64,000 nucleotides of DNA from Robertmurraya massiliosenegalensis JC6 (GTDB lineage: Bacteria; Bacillota; Bacilli; Bacillales; Cytobacillaceae). The position numbers and the translations under genes were made by a program. This document shows, piece by piece, positions 7,655 through 15,074 of this stretch. The stretch covers positions 199,893 to 263,892 of the forward strand of contig NZ_HE978512.1 in NCBI RefSeq assembly GCF_000311725.1, in the 5' to 3' direction. The notes under the pieces were generated by a model. It had not been told where the DNA came from and ran no database searches. It was given only the letters and a program-made list of their open reading frames with translations. The stretch's first letter is position 1. Every line of letters starts with the position of its first letter.

Positions 7655-7681
7655 CTCTTTTAGCTCCTTATTCTTTTTTTA

Positions 7682-7820
7682 ATAAGGCTCTTTCGCATAC
7701 ATTGTTGCTATTTAGTCATAGATAGGAGAATAAAGCCCTATTATTACTCGTTAAATGAGGATCAAGTAAGCAAAATTAATGTGTGTTCTAAAACCTCATT
7801 TGAGGCAGACATTTACGAAA
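7682..7820. repeat. Dispersed repeat, copy 2
   Basis: It begins AAGGCTCTTTCGCATACAT and ends at GACATTTACG, like copy 1 at 6064-6210. It fills the gap between the VOC gene start and the MFS gene end. It carries a small hairpin CCTCATTTGAGG near its right end. No coding potential is seen. Confidence 0.45.
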
Positions 7821-7847
7821 AAACCGCATTTAATATCAATTTATGAG

Positions 7848-9056
7848 TTATATGGCAGTCGTACCAGAAGCATTGCTTTTCAGTACGTGATTTAGTCTTT
7901 CAGAAACCAAAAGCATGAATCCGACCAAGATAACGACCCAAAAAGGGAAAATTCCTATTGTCGAGTATGAAGCAACAAAACCAAGTAGAGGTGGCATAAA
8001 TGTAGTGCCAGTGTACGCAACTGCCATTTGATAGCCCATTATGGTTTGAGAATGTCGTTTTCCAAAACGGGTAGGCGTTTCGTGCAACATGCACGGAAAT
8101 ATCGGTGCTAATCCAAACCCAACAATCATAAAACCTACAAGTGCGAAAGTCGCTGGTAACGGTAACAATAGAATAATCGCTCCAGTCAACGCGATTATTT
8201 GCCCTGTACGAATGATCGTACGATTACTAAATTTAAAAGTAATAAAGCCGGTTAAAAATCTACCTATTGTTATTCCCGCGTAATAAAAGGAAATCCAGGC
8301 GGCAGCTGTTGAGGCACTTACTTCTTTGATCGTAACTAAATAGCTACTCCCCCAAAGTCCAATCATGGCTTCGATCCCACAATAAAATAAGAAGCTTCCC
8401 AGAGACAGTTTTACTCCTTTAATTTGTAAAGGATTTACATGTTCAAGAGCTTGGTTCAATACATTATTTGAATCTTCCATCTTATTTACTGCCTTACCAC
8501 GGTTAGTTGCCACTCTACTCCATAAAGGCAATGTGATGAAAAGGATGATAACTAACAAAAATTGAATTCCAGATATAAGAAAATATCCATTTCTCCACGA
8601 ATTCTCTTCTAAAATAAACCAGGACATCATTACAGGACCAAGAGTTGCCCCTACACCCCAAAAACAATGTAACCAACTCATATGATGGGATTTGTAGTTT
8701 GTTGCAACATAATCATTCAAGCCTGCATCAACAGCACCCGCTCCTAATCCAAGTGGAATCGCGCAAATAGCTAACCACAACACCGAAGGAGCAAAATAAA
8801 ATCCTAATAGAGCACCTGCAGTCATTAGTACACTTACAAATGTTACTCTTCCTGTGCCAAATCGTTTTAATACTTTTCCACTAAACAAACTAGAAATAAT
8901 CGTACCACCAGCAATCATCATAAAAAGGAAGCCAGCAGTCTCGAGTGGAGCACCGATGTCCGTTTGCATCTTCGGCCATGCTGCCCCTAACAGAGAATCA
9001 GGTAAACCTAGACTTATAAAAGCCAGATAAATAATGAGTAAAAGGAATGTAGACAT
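7848..9056 (-). CDS. MFS transporter, sugar permease type
   Basis: The 402-residue protein has about twelve hydrophobic spans. The first half contains the MFS loop motif (SGKVLKRFGTGRV after TM2) and GLGLGAGAVDAGLNDYV in TM4, a signature seen in fucose/glucose-type permeases. A central cytoplasmic loop lies at about residues 185-215. The ROK-type regulator gene lies 25 bp upstream on the same strand, so the pair is most likely one operon for uptake of a sugar or glycoside. Substrate is unknown. Confidence 0.85.
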   Translation of the reverse strand: MSTFLLLIIYLAFISLGLPDSLLGAAWPKMQTDIGAPLETAGFLFMMIAGGTIISSLFSGKVLKRFGTGRVTFVSVLMTAGALLGFYFAPSVLWLAICAIPLGLGAGAVDAGLNDYVATNYKSHHMSWLHCFWGVGATLGPVMMSWFILEENSWRNGYFLISGIQFLLVIILFITLPLWSRVATNRGKAVNKMEDSNNVLNQALEHVNPLQIKGVKLSLGSFLFYCGIEAMIGLWGSSYLVTIKEVSASTAAAWISFYYAGITIGRFLTGFITFKFSNRTIIRTGQIIALTGAIILLLPLPATFALVGFMIVGFGLAPIFPCMLHETPTRFGKRHSQTIMGYQMAVAYTGTTFMPPLLGFVASYSTIGIFPFWVVILVGFMLLVSERLNHVLKSNASGTTAI

Positions 9057-9081
9057 ACAACTCCCACCTTCTGTTTTTACT

Positions 9082-10077
9082 TTACCTACTTAATTCATTG
9101 ATCATAAGCTCAAAACCTAGATATTGTAAGCCGAATAAATAATCTTCCTTTAAATTACTCATGATGATCGTAGGGAGATGTTCTGCGGGAATATACGCTG
9201 AGCTTCTCTTTAAAATTTGCTCTTTTACCAAGTGATCCACTTCATCATCGCAAAATATGATGGCATAAGGGTTCATGATTGCGACAAATGAAGCTACTAA
9301 TCTTGCAATGGCATCGATTTTTCTATCCATCATTTTTTCAGTCCACTTTGCATTTTCCAAGGATTGTCCAAAATTACAGTCATCATATTGCGGAACAAAA
9401 GAAACCTCACCTGAAAAATTGGATTTCCCTCGTACGACAGTCCCATTTACCAATATTCCTGCACCAGGGCCATTTTGACCAAAATACAAATAGATTATAG
9501 AATGATTTTTTTCAATGGTTTTACGCTCTTGGTAGCCGAGCACTGCGGCATTCATATCATTTTCGATCACAACAGGTATCGAGAATCGCTCCTCTAAATA
9601 TTCCTTTAAATGAAAGCCTTGTAGATACTCATATCCTGGTATATAAATAATACGTCCATGATCTACAGACCCAGGTACACCAATAGCTAAAGAGGAAATT
9701 TTCGGATACTTCCCGATTAACTCTTCTACCATCCTCGTAAATATTTCTAATTTATCGTCTGTTAATACACTTTGTGCTTTCCCTGCCTCTTTTATCTCTC
9801 CAAAACCATTAAAAACATGATAATAGGTCTCTGATCTCTCTAAAAATATCGCTAACCCTAATTTAAACTCCGGATTATAAGCGTATCTTTTCGCCCTTCT
9901 TCCACCACTTGAACGATCAAAACCGACTGAAATAAGCTCTCCATCCTCTTCCATCTGTGATAAAAACTTGCTAATAGTAGGAAAACTAATCCCTAATTTT
10001 TCGCTAAGTTCAACTTTTGTGATGCTTTCAAGCTCTAATAGTGATTTCCGTATCCTTTTAAGAATCTCCGTTTTCAT
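9082..10077 (-). CDS. ROK-family transcriptional repressor (XylR/NagC type)
   Basis: From the ATG at 10077 the protein has 331 residues. An N-terminal winged helix (KVELSEKLGISFPTISKFL) is followed by a ROK sugar-binding domain with LAIGVPGSVDHG, ENDMNAAVLG and GPGAGILVNG. The usual CxCGxxGC zinc motif is missing (only one Cys at YDDCNFG). A longer frame opens at 10134, but that ATG lies in the centre of a perfect operator palindrome, so it is rejected. No start has a strong ribosome site. It probably represses itself and the downstream MFS permease, released by a sugar. Confidence 0.88.
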   Translation of the reverse strand: MKTEILKRIRKSLLELESITKVELSEKLGISFPTISKFLSQMEEDGELISVGFDRSSGGRRAKRYAYNPEFKLGLAIFLERSETYYHVFNGFGEIKEAGKAQSVLTDDKLEIFTRMVEELIGKYPKISSLAIGVPGSVDHGRIIYIPGYEYLQGFHLKEYLEERFSIPVVIENDMNAAVLGYQERKTIEKNHSIIYLYFGQNGPGAGILVNGTVVRGKSNFSGEVSFVPQYDDCNFGQSLENAKWTEKMMDRKIDAIARLVASFVAIMNPYAIIFCDDEVDHLVKEQILKRSSAYIPAEHLPTIIMSNLKEDYLFGLQYLGFELMINELSR

Positions 10078-10118
10078 CGGTTTAGGATTTGTTTTTATAC
10101 AGAACACCGCCTTTGAAA

Positions 10119-10190
10119 GACACTTATTAAACATCTTTAATAAGTGTCGAAATAATAAACTTATTAAAACAATTTAATAAGTTTATTATT
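10119..10190. promoter_or_regulatory. Twin perfect palindromic operators of the ROK regulator
   Basis: Operator 1 has 13-bp arms (10119-10131, 10136-10148) around CATC. Operator 2 has 18-bp arms (10151-10168, 10173-10190) around ACAA. Both share the half-site CTTATTAAA/TTTAATAAG with a 4-bp spacer, resembling XylR-type sites. They are 2 bp apart and directly upstream of the regulator, so cooperative autoregulation is likely. Confidence 0.75.
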
Positions 10191-10247
10191 ACTGTATCAC
10201 ACAAATAGATTTTGTAAACAAATTACTTTTTCAACTTTCATATTCAC

Positions 10248-10284
10248 GCAAAAAAAAAGAGAGAGACGACTATGTCGCTCCTCT
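10248..10284 (-). terminator. Terminator of minJ
   Basis: On the minus strand GAGGAGCGAC pairs imperfectly with GTCGTCTCTC and is followed by a run of about ten T residues. It lies 50 bases past the minJ stop codon. Confidence 0.65.
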
Positions 10285-10334
10285 ACTTTTCTGCACTCAA
10301 AATATCATTCTGGAAAAGTCTATGAAAATTTACA

Positions 10335-11528
10335 TCACCCAACCTCTGTCCCCCATTTTTTCTCTTCTTGGACAAAGAGGATCCCTAGTTCGTGATGGTC
10401 GCCCTCATATAGTGCTCGTTGGACAAAGCGGATTTGCCCGTTTACATCGAGTACCTCTAGTTTACAATGGGCTCTGTTTCGTTGCAAAGCCGTATAAAAA
10501 CCAGTTTCGTCATGAATCGCCGTTCCATTCACTTTCATGACGAGCTCCCCTACCTGAAGGGCCATTTTGTTAGCAGGTGATTCGGGAAGAATGCCCAAAA
10601 TCATTAAACCATTGTTTCGCTTGGAAAAATAAAATGGTAGATTCTCATCGGCCATTCGTTGTCTTAAAGCAATGATTTCTCTCCCTAGTATCGCTAGTGA
10701 AACCGCAACAATTGATAGAATTGGAATCCAGTAGCTTCCGACTATGATAGGCACTATTAGGACACCTAAGGCGATGACTTTTTTTCCGACAGCTTGTACT
10801 GCTTCTTTTGGCAACATCCCTTGAATTCGTTGATGAAATCCAATCGTAAACGGAACGAGCAGTAACGAATAGCTCTCTGCTCCAATGGAAAATACAGGCC
10901 ACCATTCAAATGGGGCTTGTAAGGCTGAACCTGGTACAAGTAAAAAGGCAGGAATGATCCACAAGCGTTTAACTTCATGAATCCCGACACGCTGACCTCT
11001 TTTACTCGTCGTAAGTTTTGGCGATGTCCCTTTCTTTCCATTCACGAGGATAAGGATGCCTTCAGCAATCACGAGTAATGCTAATAATGCTGCGATTGAA
11101 GGGAATATTTTTCCCTCTAATTGGGCAAATGCATTTTGAAACAATGGAACTTGCCAATTTTCTCCACCAGCAAAAATCGTTAAGAAGAAGGCAAAACCAA
11201 CGGTAAAGACTGGCGATAATAAACGTGGACTCGTTGTAAGGCTTAAAAGCAACGTCAAAATTGCCACAAATAGAATAGTAGCAAACGGAATCGTCAATCC
11301 TGCTCCGATCGTGACAACTGAAATTCCAATTCCAACAACAATTCCTAATGGCAGGAGCTGTCTTAGCTCAAAATAGGCATTCTCAGCTCGTACGCTGAAA
11401 TTTTTCCGTTCTCTTTTCACGCGTGACACACCTAATACTGCTGCTAAAAAGAAGCTATAGTAAAAAATAGGATGAAGAAAAAGTTTAAGTGTCCCCTTTA
11501 AAAATTCTATGAGCCAATCGATTCCCAT
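10335..11528 (-). CDS. minJ: Cell division topological determinant MinJ
   Basis: The 397-residue protein equals the length of Bacillus subtilis MinJ (YvjD). It has multiple membrane spans over about residues 5-290 and a C-terminal PDZ domain (GLMILGILPESPANKMALQVGELVMKVNG region). MinJ bridges DivIVA and MinD at poles and septa to place the division site. The ribosome site is GGGAGGTGG. Its place beside ctpB, ftsX and ftsE matches B. subtilis, which supports orthology. A 21-bp repeat array lies upstream. Confidence 0.9.
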   Translation of the reverse strand: MGIDWLIEFLKGTLKLFLHPIFYYSFFLAAVLGVSRVKRERKNFSVRAENAYFELRQLLPLGIVVGIGISVVTIGAGLTIPFATILFVAILTLLLSLTTSPRLLSPVFTVGFAFFLTIFAGGENWQVPLFQNAFAQLEGKIFPSIAALLALLVIAEGILILVNGKKGTSPKLTTSKRGQRVGIHEVKRLWIIPAFLLVPGSALQAPFEWWPVFSIGAESYSLLLVPFTIGFHQRIQGMLPKEAVQAVGKKVIALGVLIVPIIVGSYWIPILSIVAVSLAILGREIIALRQRMADENLPFYFSKRNNGLMILGILPESPANKMALQVGELVMKVNGTAIHDETGFYTALQRNRAHCKLEVLDVNGQIRFVQRALYEGDHHELGILFVQEEKKWGTEVG

Positions 11529-11735
11529 ACTGCCACCTCCCTTTAATTCGAAATCTATTAAAATGATGCATTCATCACTCTATGTAAAATGGTTTCAATT
11601 TCTATTTTACCAAATGTTTGCTAGGTTAGGCACCTGAAATATTCAACGACATGCCGATTTTCTATCTTGTGGAAGGTCTTTTTTGACTTTTAATCACATT
11701 TTGCTGTTGTGGGTTTTCATTTTGTAGTGAAGTGG

Positions 11736-11890
11736 TGGCGGGGGTGCTTTTCCCTTGAATTGGATTTTCCCGTGGGATTGCGGGGGTTTCTGAGTTTATT
11801 GCGGGGGATTTGCCAATGATTGCGGGTGGTTTTTCGTTTATTGCGGGTGAATCGGCCTTAATTGCGGGAGTTTTCGAGGTTATTGCGGAT
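11736..11890. repeat. 21-bp phased TTGCGG array (locus A)
   Basis: The core ATTGCGG recurs with TTGCGG starts at 11778, 11799, 11820, 11841, 11862 and 11883, exactly 21 bp apart. A degenerate copy TGGCGG sits in phase at 11736. The 13 bases between cores are unrelated. The last copy reads ATTGCGGATTTGT. The array lies between the 3' end of the transglutaminase-like gene and the minJ start. A frame through it gives only a PAI-type heptad repeat and is not taken as coding. Confidence 0.85.
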
Positions 11891-11929
11891 TTGTGATACA
11901 AAGACGCCAGTTTGAGACGTCAATATTCA

Positions 11930-11963
11930 GGGTAGGGAACGTCTCATCCCCTACCCTTTTTTT
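11930..11963 (+). terminator. GC-rich hairpin after the transglutaminase-like gene
   Basis: GGGTAGGG (930-937) pairs with CCCTACCC (949-956) and a seven-T tract follows on the plus strand. It lies just beyond the minus-strand stop at 11973, so it may act as terminator for that gene even though the T tract is on the opposite strand. Confidence 0.45.
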
Positions 11964-11972
11964 GCAAATCTA

Positions 11973-13661
11973 TTAATATTTCACACCTTTACGGATATGG
12001 GTTTTCTCAAACTCTGTCATATCGGGGTCAAAATACTCATCTGTATAGGAAGCGACAAATTGATCCTTTTCGATATAGCCTGAACCCCATGTCGGATCCA
12101 TCGTTAGCCACTCACCATCAACCATCACTTCAACCCAGGCGTGGTTCGCTGGCCAAAAACCACCAAGTGATGTTCCCTCTATAAATCTTGCTTCCATATC
12201 AACTGCGCGAAATAAAGCAATCGCTAAGTAGGAGTAATCTTGACATACACCTGTTTTTAAATCAAGTGTTTTCAATGCGCTATCATCCCACTCAAATTCT
12301 TTATTTCTTAGTTTCCCAACATCGTAGCTCACATTCTTTGTGACATAGTCATAAACCGCTTTTGCCTTTTCACGGTCAGTCGTAATCCCTGCTGTCATTT
12401 CTTGAGCCAATTCAATAATTTCAGGTGCGTCTGATTCCACCCCCCGAGAAGGTAGGAGATCTCTTTTATCCTCGGCAGTTGATTCGACCTCAAACTGAGC
12501 AAAACCGAAGAAACGGAAATAATCACTGTTTTCCTCTTTAATTTCCGGGACACTGACGGTGATTTCATACGTTCCAGGTCCGAAACGTAAATAAAAAGAA
12601 TCGTCAAACGTGAAATTTTCCACTGGAATGACATCTAACGCTTCATCTTCTCCCTTTTTCGATGCCACATAAATATGGGTCGTGTCTTGAGCAAATTCAG
12701 CATCTGGATCAATCGTACCTTTAATGTGGTACTCACCATCTGATACTTCTCCACCAAAAGTCGGATACTCTAAGGTAACACCACGTTCCATATAGACATT
12801 GGAATAATCAATTGGTTTCATTACCTGCTCTGACTCGTTATCGATTAATATTTTCGTGCCTACCTGGTAATAATTTTCTCGTTCTTCATCTGGGACCAAT
12901 ATCTCTAACTCATGTAAACCTTTTCCATAAAAAAGTGGGACCTCATACTCAAATTTCCCTTCTTGAATCGGAAGGACATGCTTCCATTGTTCCGCATCTT
13001 TCCTTAAGGTGAGCATGAGCGTATCGCCGTGGACCGATTCCCCTACTTTTCCTTGAAGAGAGAAAGTCTCATTTTCTTTCACATAACTTGCATCTAAGTC
13101 TAGATCCAATCCTGCGTCAAATCCGTATGGTGTGTAAGTAAGATCACGTTTTTGCTCAGGATTTACATTGATAACTTCAAAACTCGCCGTATCATAGTAA
13201 TAATTCTCCTGATCTTTACTTGGGAGCTGGACCGTTACCCGATATTCACCCTCTCCGTTAAAAAAGTGTATCGTTTGTTTGAAGGAACCTTCTTCAATCG
13301 GCGTGTAATACTCATGCTCTAATCCTGCTACTCCCTCTTCATTGGAACGAATTTTAATCCATGCATAATCTGACTTCAACTGATCAAACTGCTCGATCGT
13401 ACCCTCAATCGACACCTTGCCATTTACGGCAAACTTTTCATAATCTGGTTTGCTCATTGTTGCGCCGATTTCCTCTGCATATGAACTTAATTCAAGTGGA
13501 ACAAGCTCCATCTCTCCGTTTTTTTCTTCTACTAATTGTTCATATTGATCCTGTTCTTCCTCTTCTTTCGTCTCACTTTTTTCCGTGTTGCTGCAGGCCG
13601 TCATAAAGAAAACAAATGATAACAAAGAAATCAGGATAAAACGTAGCGATTTTCGGTTCAT
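11973..13661 (-). CDS. Transglutaminase-like lipoprotein
   Basis: The 562-residue lipoprotein starts at the ATG behind AAAGGAGGAAAAT and has lipobox MTAC. A long region of three or four Ig-like beta segments (residues about 50-400) carries repeated elements such as GTIEQFDQ and GKVGESVHG, with repeated GEYRVTVQLPS-like strands. The C-terminal transglutaminase-like domain has catalytic Cys in LKTGVCQDYS, His in PANHAWVEV and Asp in TMDPTWG. It is probably an extracellular cysteine protease or crosslinker acting at the cell surface. Substrate is unknown. Confidence 0.85.
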   Translation of the reverse strand: MNRKSLRFILISLLSFVFFMTACSNTEKSETKEEEEQDQYEQLVEEKNGEMELVPLELSSYAEEIGATMSKPDYEKFAVNGKVSIEGTIEQFDQLKSDYAWIKIRSNEEGVAGLEHEYYTPIEEGSFKQTIHFFNGEGEYRVTVQLPSKDQENYYYDTASFEVINVNPEQKRDLTYTPYGFDAGLDLDLDASYVKENETFSLQGKVGESVHGDTLMLTLRKDAEQWKHVLPIQEGKFEYEVPLFYGKGLHELEILVPDEERENYYQVGTKILIDNESEQVMKPIDYSNVYMERGVTLEYPTFGGEVSDGEYHIKGTIDPDAEFAQDTTHIYVASKKGEDEALDVIPVENFTFDDSFYLRFGPGTYEITVSVPEIKEENSDYFRFFGFAQFEVESTAEDKRDLLPSRGVESDAPEIIELAQEMTAGITTDREKAKAVYDYVTKNVSYDVGKLRNKEFEWDDSALKTLDLKTGVCQDYSYLAIALFRAVDMEARFIEGTSLGGFWPANHAWVEVMVDGEWLTMDPTWGSGYIEKDQFVASYTDEYFDPDMTEFEKTHIRKGVKY

Positions 13662-13766
13662 ATTTTCCTCCTTTAGCAAAGCTGTGCTATTTTATAAGTT
13701 TTACGTATGATAAAGAGGATAGTTTCTAAGACTTATAGACCTATTTTCTCTAGGCGAAAAGAACTA

Positions 13767-14060
13767 TTACACAAGTGCGCTCATCGCTCTCCATATTAAG
13801 AAAAAGGCTGCTACAGATAAACCGCCGTAAATCATATTTTTTGTCACCCTATTACCTTTTTCATTAATTCCTGCGAAATTAATGGCGGCAAGGATCGTTA
13901 AAATAAACGCCATGCCTCCAAATGTGGCTAGATTTCCTCTTTGTCCATCGAGCTGGATTTTCCAATTTTCATCAGCTACTTGAAAAACGTAAACAGTAAA
14001 TAAAACTACAAATATGATTAAATAGACGATTGTCATATTCCGAAAAGTCTTTTTCTTCAT
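13767..14060 (-). CDS. Small three-span membrane protein, paralogue 1
   Basis: The protein has about 97 residues with three predicted membrane spans and a conserved middle (QLDGQRGNLATFGG, ending FFLIWRAMSALV). It is clearly a tandem duplicate of the next gene. ATG at 14060 was chosen; a GTG 18 bases upstream begins immediately after the T tract of a terminator and has no ribosome site. Family and function are not recognised. Confidence 0.75.
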   Translation of the reverse strand: MKKKTFRNMTIVYLIIFVVLFTVYVFQVADENWKIQLDGQRGNLATFGGMAFILTILAAINFAGINEKGNRVTKNMIYGGLSVAAFFLIWRAMSALV

Positions 14061-14078
14061 CAAATGCTCATCTCTCAC

Positions 14079-14123
14079 AAAAAAAAGATTAGCTCCAACA
14101 AAGTGGTGGTGCTAATCTTTTTT
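14079..14123 (-). terminator. Hairpin between the paralogous membrane proteins
   Basis: GATTAGC pairs with GCTAATC (about 14087-14117), flanked by A8 on the left and T6 on the right, so it can work in both directions. On the minus strand it ends the upstream paralogue and sits directly before the start of the downstream one, where it could act as an attenuator. Confidence 0.7.
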
Positions 14124-14130
14124 CATTTCG

Positions 14131-14424
14131 TTAAACAAGGGCCATCATTGCTCTCCAAACTAGGAAAAACACCGCAACCGTTAGGCCACCAAATATCATA
14201 CCTTTCGTTACAGTATTACTTTTTTCTCTAATTCCTGCAAAATCTATTGAGGCAAGAATGATGCCTATAAATATCAAGCCAAGAAAGATAGACAAATTTC
14301 CTCTATGTCCATCTAGCTCAAATTGCCATTGTCCACCAGAGGCACGATAAAGATAGAGGGCAAATAAACTCACGACTATAAAGATATACGTGTAGGTTAT
14401 AAGCATAAACTTTTTCTTATTCAA
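14131..14424 (-). CDS. Small three-span membrane protein, paralogue 2
   Basis: The 97-residue protein starts at a TTG codon behind GAGGTGAGAT. It shares DGHRGNLSIF, IDFAGIREKSNTVTKGM and FFLVWRAMMALV with paralogue 1 (DGQRGNLATF, INFAGINEKGNRVTKNM, FFLIWRAMSALV). The Asp-Gly-x-Arg-Gly-Asn element between spans 1 and 2 is the most conserved part. It is probably one operon with paralogue 1. Function unknown. Confidence 0.78.
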   Translation of the reverse strand: MNKKKFMLITYTYIFIVVSLFALYLYRASGGQWQFELDGHRGNLSIFLGLIFIGIILASIDFAGIREKSNTVTKGMIFGGLTVAVFFLVWRAMMALV

Positions 14425-14441
14425 AATCTCACCTCATTTAC

Positions 14442-14615
14442 TTACGATTGTGGTTGAGGATATATTCCTCCACCAGGATTTATTGTCGTATTTCCACCTG
14501 GTACTCTTGGATTCATTGAATTTTGTATACTAGTTGGGTCTAGGGTTTCTGTTGATCCAGGAGTAGTACTTGGCTCCTGATTTCCTCTCGGTTCTTGCGT
14601 TAAAAATGAAAAAGA
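14442..14615 (-). pseudogene. Start-less Pro/Gly-rich C-terminal fragment
   Basis: An open frame of 57 codons ends TTINPGGGIYPQPQS and is rich in Pro, Gly, Thr and Gln, but it has no ATG, GTG or TTG before the preceding in-frame stop. In a neighbouring frame just upstream lies a hydrophobic stretch (ILTLIFFIFNA) behind AGGAG. This looks like a secreted or anchored protein whose signal segment was put out of frame or whose start was lost. It ends 18 bases before the start of paralogue 2. Confidence 0.4.
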
Positions 14616-15074
14616 TTAAGGTTAAAATTCTCCTAAAGTCTATATAATAACTACCATCCGTTCACATATTCGTCAAATTTATACCAACTTAGGAAAATAA
14701 TAGAATTATACTACCAATATTTTGAAATCGAAATAATTAAAAGTTCTAAAGTACTAGTAGTGTATAGGAAAAAAGAATAAGATGGAGATTATCACAACCT
14801 AAAAGGATAAAATTTATGGAGAAGAAATATGACAAATGTTAAAATTCATAGGTCTTTTCTACCTTTTTATGTATCAAACTACTTACTTTTTGCGTCTATA
14901 TTCATAACAGAGCGATTCTTACTATGAAACAAACGTAATGTGTAAGAACGTCTTCATGTTGGGAAGATGTGAGCGTCTACGTTGTTGATGATATATAATG
15001 AAGATGGAGATTCTGACTTAGGCAATTGGCGACCATTTTCAATTCACCTTTACAATTAGAACGAGGAGATTTCT
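14616..15074. other. Gene-free gap before the class A PBP gene
   Basis: AT-rich, with no supported gene. A TATAAT at 14994-14999 and the GAGGAG ribosome site before 15075 suggest that the PBP promoter lies in the right-hand part, but no good -35 hexamer is seen. No repeat of the phased families is present. Confidence 0.5.

Noticed and set aside
10078-10134. An N-terminal extension of the ROK regulator
   Set aside because: It would begin inside a perfect operator palindrome and has no ribosome site.
11662-11901. A 79-codon frame with PAI-type heptad repeats
   Set aside because: The heptads follow from the 21-bp DNA repeat; there is no ribosome site and the sister arrays do not keep a frame or peptide.
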